Shown: positions 26,581 to 39,192, counted from the first letter of the stretch. The stretch: 64,000 nucleotides of DNA from Tillus elongatus (GCA_964006375.1 OZ023270.1:75610391-75674390); one strand, 5' to 3'. Notes: a model not told the origin generated them from the letters alone. Numbers and translations: made by a program.

Positions 26581-27702
26581 TATAGTGTTTTTATAATTTA
26601 TTAAGGTATTTTTGTTTCTCAGAGGGGGTTCTAGCACTATGAAACCTTCTCAATGAAGTTGACAAAAAAAATTAAATTAAATATAATTTATTTCTTAAAA
26701 CAAAAGGATTGATCAACTTATCAAGAACTGGGCAAATGAAATGAAACCAAAATTTCAAAATACTGAGTATAATTAAGGCTAAATGAATTATTAATACAAT
26801 AAAAAAAATGAAAATGAGAACACTTAAACAACAAAGCTGTCTAAAACGATACACTATTCTACTAATCTATCTAGCTAAAGTGTACCTGTGAATTTATTTT
26901 AATTAAAAACCGCTTATACTATTTGGAAGAAACAATATAAATTCTTATGAATGTCTCACCACAATTTTTCCTTGACAATATTCATAACTTCAAACACCTT
27001 TTTTATCTGATTCTTCGGCCTTAATACTTCTATTTATAATCAAACTCTTTGCCTGATTCGTTAATGTCTACCAGCTACCTGTACACCTTGTGTTGATCTT
27101 GATGTTATGTCTGTGATGATGTAAAAGACTCATGACTTTTTTAGTGATGTTCTCCAATTTTTCTCGCTCTCTAAATTCTGTGTTTCTGCTTTCTAACGAT
27201 GTGATGTATGTATAATAATATATGCCTTTTTTTGGCTGATAGTTTACTTCAAAACAATCTTTTAACTTTATTTTCCTACTGACAACTTGTCATTCTCCTC
27301 ACTTGATTTCTTTTTTCCTTTTCTACTAAGTCTTATTGCTATGGATACATAGTTGGTTAAAACGTTACAATTTTGCTTTCATTTCGTATGATAAATATGG
27401 GAATTGCCAATTGAAAACTATATTGAACCTTTTTTATAAAACTGATTTTTTCCAAATCTAAAGGCTCGCAAATTTACCTATGGATTCATATTGTATAATT
27501 TTCAAAATGATTCCATTTGTGTGTATTTAAAATTTATATTACTGTTAATTGTCGTCCTGCAACAGACTCTACCTCAACAAGTTTATTTAACCAGGTATAA
27601 TCCCCTTACATCCACCAAAATTCGTTTTTTATATTTAGTTTGTTTTTACTATCCTGAGAAAGAATTAACGACGAACATTTTTCAAAAACTATGATATCAT
27701 AT

Positions 27703-27705
<3 letters not shown>
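26581..27705. other. AT-rich non-coding DNA
   Basis: No gene seen. An open frame at 27491-27694 has no recognisable domain and is probably chance. Confidence 0.4.
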
Positions 27706-27782
<77 letters not shown>

Positions 27783-28290
27783 ATGTATGTATGTATCCGA
27801 GCCATAACTCAAAAAATAGTCAACTGATTTAAACGAAACTTGGTACAAGCCATAATTTTTTACAATCGCGGACGAGTTCGTCAATCACCTATAACGGACA
27901 TGTTTTTCCCCCAAAAAAATACAAAAATATATTTGAATACGCTATATTTTTGAAAGTATTAAATTAACTGGAATGAGACTTTACATGTACCCAGAAATAA
28001 GCGAATAAACCTCTATTGTGAATTTTAAATAATTTGGTTCACAAAATGTTGTTTTTCCCAAATTAAAAATAAAATCTGAAAAACATGAATAGAAAGAACT
28101 TAAGTGGTTAAAGTATGATGCCAAACAAAGACAGAGTAGTCATCTGCCACACGTAGATTGATACATATACCACAGGCACACATCATAATACAACCGACTT
28201 GTGGCGATCCCACCTAATGATCGCCTTCGGGTATATTCGTATTTGTAGGGGAAAATAAGAACATTAATATTAGCTACCTGAAGTAAAAAA
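27706..28290 (-). repeat. (TA)n/(TG)n microsatellite and TA-repeat-like flank
   Basis: TA array 27706-27772 runs into TGTGTG and TGTATGTATG. The following CGAGCCATAACTCAAAAAA resembles the post-array block of the family. The rest is unremarkable. Confidence 0.55.
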
Positions 28291-28299
28291 GAACAAGAT

Positions 28300-28715
28300 T
28301 GGATAGTGTGTTTTGTTTATTTATTATGATTTGATAGTTGTTTTGAGGTTAAGTAAATTATTGTATATTGCTTTTAAAAATGGAACCTAAAGAATAAGAA
28401 CATGTTTTGTTTATTTATTATGGTTTGACAGTTCTGTTTTGAGGTTAAATAAATTATTGTATATTGCTTTTAAAATTGGAACCTAAAGAATAAGAACATC
28501 TTTTGTTTATTTATTATGGTTTGACAGTTCTGTTTTGAGGTTAAGTAGTAAATTATTGTCATTGAAATAGATATAACAACTTGTACCTATATTATGCTTT
28601 TAGAATTGGAAACTAAAGAATAATAACGTGTTTTGTTTATTTTTCACGGTTTCACAGTTCTCTTTTGAGGTTAAATAGTAAATGATTGTATGGAAATCAA
28701 AGAATAAAATTATTA
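28300..28715 (+). repeat. Tandem array, about 97-bp unit, 4 copies
   Basis: Units begin GTTTTGTTTATTTATTATGG at about 28308, 28403, 28499 and 28629 and contain AGTTCTGTTTTGAGGTTAA and GGAACCTAAAGAATAA. The third unit has an extra piece of about 32 bp. Confidence 0.85.
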
Positions 28716-29550
28716 ACGTTAATATTCCTTGATTAATTGTTTAAGTAGGTAAGTTATTTGAATAATGAATTGATTTCTTGGGTATGAATAAGTTTCCTTC
28801 TGATAAACCTTTGCAATTTTAATGAAACTTGTAATACAAGTTTCTTTTAACGAGACTTACAGTACCTAGATTCACCAAATTTTAATTTTCTAGCGTCATA
28901 GAAAATTGAGCTTTGGGCATTCAACATTTTTTGTTGGAAGGAGCTAGAACACAGGGTCTTAATATTTTTTATGACAATAAAAAGAGCGGAATTCTTCACA
29001 TGAGCTTGTATTAGAGACCTCTAGACCCGATCTTCGACGTCTGTTTAAATTAAAAGTCTTACTTTTCGTAATATGCCGTACTAAGGGTGTAAAATTATTT
29101 AAAAAATTCACTATTATAACGCACTTGTTGCGTCCCGATTTTTTTTAGTTATCCTTTTGTCTAACCATGCGTTTTCCTGTTGTATCTAGGGTCAATAAAA
29201 TCCCCTGATAGATCCCTAAGACGCAGAAGATTGGCGTCTCTGTTTTTTATTTCCTTCAAGATAACCTAGCGATAAATAGGTAACTAATACAGAATATCGC
29301 AGGTGTAAATTGTAAAGATACCTGTATTCATAATGTGTACTAGTGTGAATGGGAGTGTAAGTTGGTGCTTGTGTGAGTGAAGCTAGATTTATATATGTAC
29401 GTGGATGGAGTGAATATTAAGCTCAACTGTGATGCGTAAAGATCCGACAAACACTTTTAATTTATTTTCAGGTTCGGGACAGCCACACTGGCTAAAAATT
29501 CGGGTTTAAATGCGCTAAAGGTTTCAAACCGTTGCCAATAGTCTAAATAC
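28716..29550. other. Non-coding, with one TA-repeat 3' terminus
   Basis: TA-repeat 3' end (ACGCACTTGTTGCGTCCCG) at about 29123-29141. No gene seen. Confidence 0.45.
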
Positions 29551-31484
29551 TCCAGTTAAAAAACCTCAAAAAATGACCCAACCTTCTGACAAATCTGAAA
29601 GTTTTGAAACTTCGCACACTTATTTGGAGGTACCTAAGAATGAATATACCGAAAGTCCTCCTAAATATGAGGCGAGCTCTAGCGGCAATTAGCGAAAATA
29701 GGGCACTTTATTTGGTTTTTCGTTAGTATCTCGAGAACCGTTGGTCGGAGGCAAAAGTTGATTATATACATAATTAAGGCTTTTCTACAAAAATGATTAT
29801 ATACAATTTTCTCGTATTCCCAATGATTCCCGAGTTATAGGCACTAAAAGAGAGCGTTTTGTGAAAAACCACGTTAGGGCGGTACAATATGGCATTTCTA
29901 ATAATATTTGACAATGGTTTACCTACATTTTTGTATACTAAGGATAATTGAGGAGATAAACTTCACAACTTTGTATAAAAAGCACATGATGTATGTTACT
30001 TATGATGTATATTGATGAGGCACATAATGTAGGTATATTAAACAATGAAATATATGAACAAAAAAATGATGAGGTTATTCGAAGGAAAATTTTGTGCAGA
30101 AAAATTAATCACTTCTGAATCGCTTCTTGGTAGAAGGCTCTGCAATTTGATTATCTTGGCCAGCTTCTACACTTACTGCCTGAAACAATAGGTAAGTATG
30201 CATGAGATGAAGGTTAATATTGAGCCATTTTGCTGCCAACCAAAGAGTATCGTATGGAGTTAGCTGATCAGTTTTCTTGACTTTCAGATACTCCACAATC
30301 ACATTACTAAATCCACCTTGTGATTTTTGGTACGTTTGTAAAGGAATCACTCCAAGTTCCCCTACTGTCGTAGCAAGTGGTACCTTGGTGAGCCTCGGTA
30401 TTGGTTTTTCATGTTCGCTTCCAGTTGTGCTTTCAGAAAGCACACATTTGATGCCACCCATAAGAATGGAATGTGCTGAGACCGTCGAGTGTTCTAACAT
30501 TAAAGTCCGCGTTGTCAAACACCAATTGTTGAAAGGAGTATCATTATCAGGTTGAATGTGATGAATTGCTGACATTTCCAGCTGCTGTGCGCTGTGATAT
30601 CAAGCACTGAACCCTAAACTTGAGAAAAGGTTTACCAACTTCTTGCTTGCAAACCTTCTGTACACAAACAAAGCAACACTGTTCATTCTTGCTGATATAA
30701 AAGAGGTTGGACGTATCGCAGAGATAATATTGTGAGCAATAGAAATGCATTTTCTTTTTTTATTTGCATAATATGCTTTTTTCATTATCAATGTCTCCAG
30801 AAAAACTTGTAGAGTTTGGGGTACACAAGAAGCTGCTTCTTTTAAAAAGTTGTTGCCCGGAGGCTAGGCGCTTGTATCATGCACATTTTTCTGAACATCC
30901 TGCCTTATTACTTTTGCTACTGCTTGTACGATTCTTGGTCGCTCATTATTTTCATCAGCTTTTCTGTGATCATACCATGAGTTCAAAATTTTGATTCCAA
31001 CATCATTGAAACATATGGTTGCATCCCTCCATCCAACTCCCACAGGGGGACGGGGACGATAGCAGTGCTGGCTCGTCGGAGTAGGCATTGTTAGTACTAT
31101 ATTTAATTTAGTACCTTATTATTGTCACATATTATTAGAAATGCCATATTGTACCGCCCTAACGTGGTTTTTCACAAAACGCTCTTTTTAGCGTCTATAA
31201 CTCGGGAACCATTAGGAATACGAGAAAAATGTATATAATCATTTCTGTAGAAAATTTGATAAGTCTTAATTACATATATAGTTAACTTTTGCCTCCGACC
31301 AACGGTTCTCGAGATATTAATGAAAAACCAAAGAAAGTGCCCAATTTTCGCTAATTGCTGCTAGAGCTCGCCTCATATTCAGGAGGACTTTCGGTATATT
31401 CATACTTAGGTACCTTTAAATAAGTATGCGAAGTTTCAAAACTTTCGGATTTTTCAGGAGGTTAAACATTGTTTTGACTGGACT
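29551..31484 (-). mobile_element. Element with about 340-bp terminal inverted repeats and one decayed ORF
   Basis: Left arm about 29551-29905 and right arm about 31128-31484 are inverted copies (for example CTCGAGAACCGTTGGTCGGA on the left, its inverse on the right). Outer ends read CCAGTTAAAA and the inverse of CCAGTCAAAA; exact ends and target duplication are uncertain. The 1.2-kb interior encodes one gene on the minus strand. This looks like a DNA transposon whose superfamily I cannot assign. Confidence 0.7.
30105..31088 (-). pseudogene. Unrecognised ORF carried by the long-TIR element
   Basis: One minus-strand frame runs from about 31088 to 30105, about 325 codons, broken by TAG at 30864-30866 and TGA at 30600-30602. 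A shifted segment near 30460-30540 reads better in the neighbouring frame, where VFDNADFNVRTLDG appears. Other visible blocks are KADENNERPRIVQA, NKKRKCISIAHNII, FASKKLVNLFSSLGF and LGVIPLQTYQKSQGG. I have the impression that such blocks recur in uncharacterised repeat-borne animal proteins, but I cannot name a family or function and see no classical DDE motif. Confidence 0.6.
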
Positions 31485-32400
31485 AAAATATAGATAAATC
31501 GAATTTTATGTTTTATGAAAATTTGATATCACGATACACTTGATGCGTTAGAATTTTTATTAAATGCCGCCACAGTGACCAGTGCCAAGAGCTTAATTTT
31601 CATCACCCTGTAAATAATCCCAGTGACGTCACCATGGCGTTATCTGCATTTTAATTGAGAAAGAGAGCAAAGTCTAAGATGATATAATGAAATTACATCA
31701 AGCGCCGCTGGAAAGGAAAAGGGAAAAAATGCCAAAACATTATCGTAAAAATTTAAGCTGGCAGAATTCCATAATAAAAGCAATGGCCAATAATAAAGAA
31801 GTGTAAGATGGCCGCCGTACTCCTCTCTCAGGGAAAGCAATCAACTCTTTCCGATGTAAATTCACCAGGCCCAGCAGCGTATACCCTCTGCCACCCCCGA
31901 ATAACCACCCTCTCATTTATGCCCCTCTTTTATTCTTTCACCCTACTTTTACACTTCCAAAGGGTCGGTACGGTTAACAAGTGGAACAGAGACGGAGACA
32001 CGCCAATGCGAATGAGTGCGAGAGAGATTCATGCGGCCGAATGTCCGATTGTACAGTACCAGGATATTTTAAGTTTTGTTCTGTCTTCAGTTTGATATTG
32101 ATTTCTCTCTCTCTCTTTCTCCATATAAATATTTTTAAATGGTGGACTTGTTTCATTTTATTAGGAATGTTGTTCAATTATTAAGTTTTTAGCTTTAGTA
32201 AAACTTTTTAATAATTTATTAATAGCTTTCTAAGAATTAAGAAGTCTGCGATTGCATTTGCCTGGTATAAAGCCCATTCATAATATTTTATTCAATTTAT
32301 CTTCTCAATTCTTTAACCTAAAAAGAAACTGAAAAATAAAAAATGTTCCTTTCAGTTTAGTCCATCTTTCAGAAAAAAAATTAAATCTTCACATTTTTGA
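31485..32400. other. Probably low-copy non-coding DNA
   Basis: A degenerate TA-repeat 3' end may lie at 31530-31550. The rest lacks repeat-family motifs and may be single-copy host DNA. The open frame at 31808-32095 shows no domain. Confidence 0.4.
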
Positions 32401-32409
32401 GATACAAAC

Positions 32410-32692
32410 TAAACATATGCTTATAAGTATTCTTGGAGAAACTCAATTTACAACGCATTTTTCAAAAGCCCTGACAATCGTTTCAGTAACAAATTGAGCG
32501 TCATCAGAGGATGAAATCAAATCAGGTCAAGTCATCGTCAAATCTATTTAAAGATGTGTAGTGGTGAATAGGTACTATAGATAGATCGTCCGTCGTCCGA
32601 GAGATTTGGGGTAATAATCACCAAGTTCATGAGGAGAATCCAAAATTAATAAAAACAGGTTAGACAATCAGGACAGCTAAACGCCTTCGAAA

Positions 32693-32774
<82 letters not shown>

Positions 32775-33110
32775 CTAAATATAATAATAATAAGAAGCGT
32801 ATGAATCTCGCTCCGCCGCCTATGGGTAGTCTCCTGATAGATTACTTTACAAAATAAATACCGGCATAAGCACGCCTGATAGATAATAAAAGAAAACAGA
32901 CATTTCCGCCAAACGAAATATGTAAATTTTTGGTGTCGTTGTACCTCCCTAAATTGTTAGTGACGGGCTACCTAACTAAAGTTGCGGATAGATATTTAGA
33001 ATTATTCATCCTCTGATGACGCTCACTTGGTTAGTCAAACGATCGTCTGGTTTTTTTAAATATGTTGTGGTGATTTGGGTTCTCCAAGTGTGCTTATTAG
33101 TAGGTTGCAT
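32410..33110. repeat. Penelope-like element terminal repeats in inverted pair around (TA)n
   Basis: CCTCTGATGACGCTCA occurs on the minus strand at about 32496-32511 and on the plus strand at 33011-33026, each followed by an AAACGAT/GTC block. The right copy continues TTGTGGTGATTTGGGTTCTC (33066 on), found again at 35788 and 48822. TA array 32695-32773 lies between. Confidence 0.6.
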
Positions 33111-33119
33111 TATTTTTTG

Positions 33120-33608
33120 GGAAAAAGCAGCGCTTGTCGTTCTGAGGAATTATCAAAGATAACTATTGACGAGATTGAAAATCTGGGTCTATATTAATTG
33201 TTAAAATACCGTAGAGAAAGATCAATTATTTAAGAAGGTTTACTGCTTCAAATTAGGATTATTTTGAGATATACCGCTCGTATTGAGAGCATTACGGCCG
33301 CTCCATATAAGTAGTGATAGAGTATTTTTTAAATATTCAAAAGGAAATGTGTTCACTAACATGTGGGGATAAATAAAATGGGAAAAATTTCAAGCTTGAT
33401 CTCGAAATGGCTGGGAAACGACTTGTATAAGATCTGCACATCAGGTCATTGTTTTAAGAGAACCTCTGTAATTCTCTGGGACAATGCAGGGAGCGACATG
33501 ACATCCATAAAACGTCAGGGTGGCTGGAAATTTGCCACGGTAACAAACCGATATATAGAAGACAGTCTGAGTAACAAGATTGCTACCCGGCAAAGTCAAA
33601 ATATCTAA
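33120..33608 (+). pseudogene. Tyrosine recombinase (Crypton/DIRS type), catalytic domain remnant
   Basis: CRSEELSKITIDEIENLG at about 33138-33190 holds the first catalytic Arg. After stops and shifts, the frame 33363-33608 carries GHCFKRTS (His and second Arg), RQGGWKFATV (the HGGW position) and NRYIEDS with the nucleophile Tyr. The order H-x-x-R, W, Y is that of tyrosine recombinases used by Crypton and DIRS elements for strand exchange. It is decayed upstream; which element type it came from is open. Confidence 0.7.
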
Positions 33609-33934
33609 TAAAATTGGGGAATCAAATTTTCAATAATATCTAGTAACTTCGGGATATATTGGAACGATTTCTATAAACTTTACCATCATTTATTATTTAA
33701 AGAAAATAAATTGTTTTATAATAAATATTTTAATAATTTGTTAAAAAATTTTCAATAAATTCTCCAAAAAGTGATGTTTTATGTTTTTTTTTTGTGAAAT
33801 ATTTTTGCAGTGAAGAGTTATAGAGTTACAAAAATGTTGTTTCTCTGACATTCGTACAATATACATTTTGTTACATTATTTACCTGGCGGCTTTCAAAAA
33901 ATTTAAAATTTTGCCTTCAATTAAATAAAATTAA
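33609..33934. other. AT-rich non-coding DNA
   Basis: No gene or repeat recognised. Confidence 0.4.
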
Positions 33935-34418
33935 AAGTTCGGGACGCAGCAAGTGCGTTATGGTAGTGAATTTTTATTAAATGCTTCAAATTTGAATAAC
34001 TCAATTTTTTATAAACTTAGAAAGTTAAATTTTGGTACGTAGTAAAATCTTTTCGAAAGCAACGCATCTACCAAATTTAATTAAAATAACTTTGTAATTT
34101 TCGGAGAAAAAAAATTTTCTAAAGAAAATTCAAAATTTTAAAAACTAATTTTTTTATACACTTAGAAAGTTTAATTTTGGTAAGTAGTAAGGTCTTTTGC
34201 AAGGCAACATATGCATCAAATTTAATTAAAATAACTTTGTAATTTTCCGAGGAAACCATTTTTTTCGAGAGAAAACTCAAAATTTTCCGGGAAAACCTTG
34301 TCGGATTTTCCTAACTAACGAACTCATCCAAGCCATTAATAAAAGAAAGGCACTTACCGAGTTTATTGAAATCTGTTAATTATTTTTAGAGTTATCGGTT
34401 GGATACATACATGCATAC

Positions 34419-34501
<83 letters not shown>

Positions 34502-34605
34502 GAAACTGACCCCGGATATGGGTTCTGGGGGTCCCAGTTCGCGCTCATTTGAAAATTTTTTTGCAAAGTCTCACCATCGATACCTCTCTATTAGTGAATT
34601 AGTGA
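33935..34605 (-). repeat. TA-repeat copy, minus orientation, (TA)n at 34433-34498
   Basis: 3' end inverted (CGGGACGCAGCAAGTGCG at about 33938), two similar internal blocks of about 150 bp (33975-34130 and 34135-34290), a CATA microsatellite leading into the TA array, then CCCCGGATATGGGTTCTG and an inverted 5' end. Confidence 0.8.
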
Positions 34606-35195
34606 AAAATAGAGACGCAAATACTATTTCACTGGCTTCACAAATGTTAGTTTTCTTTACCTTTTCTGTTATGGGTTTCGCTGCTTGACAGCGTCATCAA
34701 ACAAGAGAAAATTGCATTGATTTATACGTATTAATGAACACTGAATTAAAATCCTTTGCTACGTTATGATATTTTGATCACAAAATAAAATGCAACAATT
34801 TGTGGCTAATGGACTTTGCTTCCGAGGCCATATATTATTGATCACACACACACATCACAAAATAATTTTACAAATACATATAAAATAAAAATGAGAGATG
34901 ACGTACTCAAAATGTTTACGTGCTGTGTATCAATATTTAACATGCAAAATCAAACTATTACAATATTAGCCAACAACAATAAAAAACTAAGCAATAACAT
35001 CAATATCTATACATAGAAAATATCGACACACATCGTCAAATTGCCTTATTACAATAAGTCACTGAGTGAGTATTATTTCGGCTATAGATTCTCCGACATG
35101 TAGTCTAGCAAAATGGCTCCAATGAGTTTAAAAGCTTGCCTATAAAACAACAAAATCATTCAGTTTCAAATTCACTTGAATTCATTATAAAGTTA
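34606..35195. other. AT-rich non-coding DNA
   Basis: No gene recognised. Confidence 0.4.
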
Positions 35196-35830
35196 AAGAT
35201 TTTAAATTGATGGAAGGCGAGATTTTGATATCATTTGATGTAGCGTCTTTATTTCCTAGCGTACCCACAAAACAAACGCTAACGTGTTTAGAAAAGTTGT
35301 TAAAATTAAACAACGTAAGTGAAGAGGTTTGCAAAGAATATTTAACAACTTTAAGAAGCCTTTGTATAAAACAAAATATTTTTCAATTTAGTGAGTTTTT
35401 TTTAACAAACTGAAGGCACGGCGATGGGCAATCCACCATCTCCATTCGTTGCAGACCTCTTCATGGGTAGATTTGAGACGGACTTAGAAAATGTAAGTGA
35501 GTATTTTCCTAGAGTATGATTTCGTTATGTTGACGATATTTTTGTAGTGTTTAACACAAATTAATGCAGGAAAAAAATGTAATAAAAGACTAACCTGTCA
35601 ATTTGATTCAATAAAATTCACCCACGAATTAGAAGTTAACAATAAACTTCCTTTTCTAGATGTATTAGTTATTACAAATAATGACTCTCCTGAATTCCAT
35701 GTATACAGGAAGGAAACCACCACTTTAAATTACAGTCCAAATGACTCACGTCATACGTTTGCACAAAAATATATCTGAGATGTGTTGTGGTGATTTGGGT
35801 TCTCCAAGTGTACTTATTGTCGTATTACAA
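35196..35830 (+). pseudogene. Penelope-like element reverse transcriptase remnant
   Basis: Frame 35207-35413 gives ISFDVASLFPSVP (motif A region with its Asp) and a helix block. After a shift at about 35410 follows EGTAMGNPPSPFVADLFMG (motif B), then RYVDDIFVVF with the YVDD catalytic motif (35523-35552), preceded by TGA at 35517-35519. The domain ends in LPFLDVLV. These motifs are those of Penelope-like reverse transcriptases. The terminal repeat motif at 35788-35815 abuts it. Confidence 0.8.
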
Positions 35831-35879
35831 CTTTTTGAATATAGTTCAGACGTATTTTGTTTCAAGTATTTAATTACAC

Positions 35880-36230
35880 AGAAAAACTTCTAAGAAAGGT
35901 TAATCCATTCGATCAATTTGCTCATTTAAAACAAGGTAGCTATTGTCGTGAATGTGCTTTTTTACTTATAGTGCTTCATAAAATGAAGTATCAGCTTGTC
36001 GTTACAAAAACGTAGTGACTGTATGCGGTTGTTTACTGTGAGTCTATGTTGAGTCTCAATAATATGTTTTGCAAATGTAGATTTGTCAGCGTGGTCATTT
36101 CTTTGAGCAGATTTCTGTATCCTTGTATTTGGTATTAAAACTACTAGAAGTTTGACCGATGTTGATTGCCCTACACTGTGTACAAGCTTAATTGTAAACT
36201 CCCGCATATAATCATGATTTTTCTATCCCG
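35880..36230 (-). pseudogene. Penelope-like GIY-YIG endonuclease domain, inverted piece
   Basis: On the minus strand a VGQSTSV block (altered YIGQT position) precedes RNDHADKSTFAKHIIETQH, typical of the C-terminal part of the GIY-YIG domain of Penelope-like elements, which nicks DNA to start insertion. It lies opposite in orientation to the reverse transcriptase at 35196-35830, as after the inverted, truncated insertions common in this class. The frame is open for 81 codons only. Confidence 0.65.
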
Positions 36231-36565
36231 TTAAATAAGAAATCACGTGTCGCGCTGTAAGAATGAAAAGCTACCTTTGTCTTTGTACAGGTATGTAAAT
36301 TTTTGAAATGTTCTCTGAAATGGTTCCAAAAGAAGTCCTCGAAACATATTTGTTATCTGTCTCTAGTATTTGGATATATTAAAAAAAGCGCTAATTTGTA
36401 TTCTTTTCTCTGTATCAATTTGACTATTATTTTACCAGAGTTTCGGACATAGGTACGATGTATCACTGAGTAACGGGCTGACGGATTTTGTGAAAAAGGG
36501 TGACATGAATGGTATGGTATGGTTGTGTCAGTGTAAGTAGGTTTCCTGTATAGATATTAAAAAGT
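36231..36565. other. AT-rich non-coding DNA
   Basis: No gene recognised. Confidence 0.4.
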
Positions 36566-36567
36566 CT

Positions 36568-38062
36568 GGACGTAGTAAGTGCGTTATGGTGGAGAATTTT
36601 CGTATAAATATTTTTAATGCCAAATATGTCTTGTTTTTAAAGTAAGGACATTTAGTTAGCAGTATAACCTAGATAGTAGTAACAATGTACCAGATTTCAT
36701 TAAAATAACTTTGTTATTTCAAAGAGTACAACATTTTCCGAAAATAGACTTAAAAACTGATCCGATTTTCCTGGCATCTTCAAGCTATTTACACACCTGC
36801 CAAGATATAATTATTCACAAACAGCTTTTCGATCAAAATATAATAAAAAAAATTATGAAAATTTGTAAACAATTTATTTTACAAAAATTCACCATTCTTT
36901 TTTTTAACAGAAATTGCCTTCAATAATGTTACACTAAATTAGATTTTGCACAAAAATTAGATAATTTTTTTTACAATTACTTAATAAACATTTATTATTA
37001 ATTACAACATTTAACAAAAATGTTGTAAAGAATCATTTATACGGAAACACTAAAAAATTATGCTGCAAATTGAATCATAGCTGTCATAGTTTACTCTCTG
37101 CAGAAAGACATTCTCATGGAATGAATTTAGGGTGCATGACTTGACCACAAATATTCGTGTTTAGGTACCTATAAACTTCTGAAACGTTATTCGAGTTTAT
37201 TGAAAAAATGTCAATTTTCACCAAATCACCCCCTATTTATCACCTACCCCCTAAGGAGATCTTACCCGAAAACAATTCGAAGCGTTCCTTTGTCGGGTGC
37301 TAACTGGATACCAAATTTGAAGATGATATCTCAATTCATTTGAAAGTATTGCGCCTACTAACAGACAGACGTACAGGCCGACAGCCAAAAAAATTTCGTG
37401 CCAGAATCAAGTTTTCTATATATTTTGAGACTTTTTACGCCGTTTTAGCACAACAAATTGAAACTTCTGTCACCGTTATTCCACCCCTCCACATTCGACC
37501 CCTAATTGAATTTCTGCACAGAATACCAGATGTTTGAAGAAATTGAAAGTTTTTAAATAAATAAACCCTTAAGCGTTATATTACTTGAGTTTTAACGGAA
37601 AAAATCAATTTTCACAAAATCACCCCCATTCATACTGTATACCAAATTTGAAGACGATATTTCAATTCGTTCTAAAGTTATCATGGCCACAAACAGACAG
37701 ACATACAGACCTAGAGAAAAAAATTCGTTCCCAAATCATGTTTTCCATATGTTTTGACACTTTTTACGACGTTTCACCAAAAAAAAATGTTTGAGATTTT
37801 TGTCGCCGATGCGATACTTATACACGTGACGATTTGGAAGTAATTTCTGTGAAAACTTTTAAAATTCAGCCACTATTTGAAGGCGCCTGTATACGGCAGC
37901 TCGATTTTTTCGACGATTGAAACAGACAAAACTGAAACCGACCCTGGTTTTGGGGTTCTAGTTCGCACTCATTTGAAGAAATATTTTCAAAATTCATACG
38001 TCTCGCTCTCCACAAACGAATTTTTCCTAGGCAAATTTGCTAAAATTATAAACTCTAAAACC
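36568..38062 (-). repeat. Long TA-repeat variant with CAGA blocks, minus orientation
   Basis: 3' terminus (TCTGGACGTAGTAAGTGCG at 36567) and inverted 5' end at 37960-38060 bracket about 1.5 kb. The middle holds two related blocks with TACCAAATTTGAAG(A) at about 37307 and 37640, and ACAGACAGAC at about 37361 and 37692, matching 24600-25235. No long TA array is present. Confidence 0.65.
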
Positions 38063-39110
38063 ATAAACTTTATAGTTGAATACTGACAAAGCATCAGAAA
38101 GGGGGTCTGTTTGGAATAGACTATCAGAAAATATTATAGTAAAATGCAGGACAATGATTGTTGAAGCTGAAATTTGAAGCTTTGTAAAACACACGTAGGT
38201 ATTACATTTCTTCTACATAACCCGTATTTGGTTCAGATTATTTGTCTAAAAATTGCAAATTTTGACGTTTCAAGTCGCGACTTTGACGTTTTAAGAAGAA
38301 AAATTATGAAATTTTGAAAATATTTTCTCTGCTACTTCTGGACCTTTTTGCGTCAAGAAAATTTAACATTTGGACGTAATATTTAATTGGTTTTATTAAC
38401 CGCACAAAATATATTGTTCCTGTGTTTTCCTCTGAGCACCAGTAGCACCCAATTTTTTTTCTTCAAATGCCTATAACTTTTTTTACATTAACTTGGTGAT
38501 CTGAATTTCGGCATATAGGGTAAGTGTGATGGTGGAAACGTGTGTGCTAAATTTGGCTTCTATAGCTTTGTTACTTTCGGATATAGTAAATTTTTTCGAA
38601 AGAAAACCCAAATATTTCCCGAAAAAACTAGTCTAATTTTCCTCACTAACGAAATTATCCAAGCCACTTACAAAAGGAAGGTACCTCCCAAATTTCATTT
38701 TTTCATTTGGTAGGTAGGTTTACGATATAATTTTTATGTAGATTCGCTATATAACGCACTAGTTGCTTCCCGACTTTTTGTATATTTGCTAAGGCCAGGT
38801 GCAAAAAAATATTGTTTCTATTCATTGGGTCTTTTCCTTTTTTTCTTTGTACTTTACATTTTTGTTTGCACTTAATTTTTAGTTGGATAGATAATGGAAT
38901 TACTAGCAGATGTTTTCTTGAAATCGGGTTTGTTTTAAAGAGTTCGCTAATAAAAATATGACTAATTATTCAATTTAAGGTTGTGAATTAATAGTTTTGT
39001 AATTAATACAACGGCCATTAAATAAATGTAGTGTAGTTCTATCTTGCCTCCAATTACGTCGGCATATTTTTTATTTTTAAAATTCGGCTCATTATTTTTT
39101 GAGTCAGTGC

Positions 39111-39192
<82 letters not shown>

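Noticed and set aside
27491..27694. 67-codon ORF with a hydrophobic stretch
   Set aside because: Looks like a short membrane protein, but there is no context, no exon signals and no recognised motif.
31808..32184. Overlapping ORFs of 67 and 95 codons
   Set aside because: No domain, no frame support and conflicting frames; probably chance in a less AT-rich patch.
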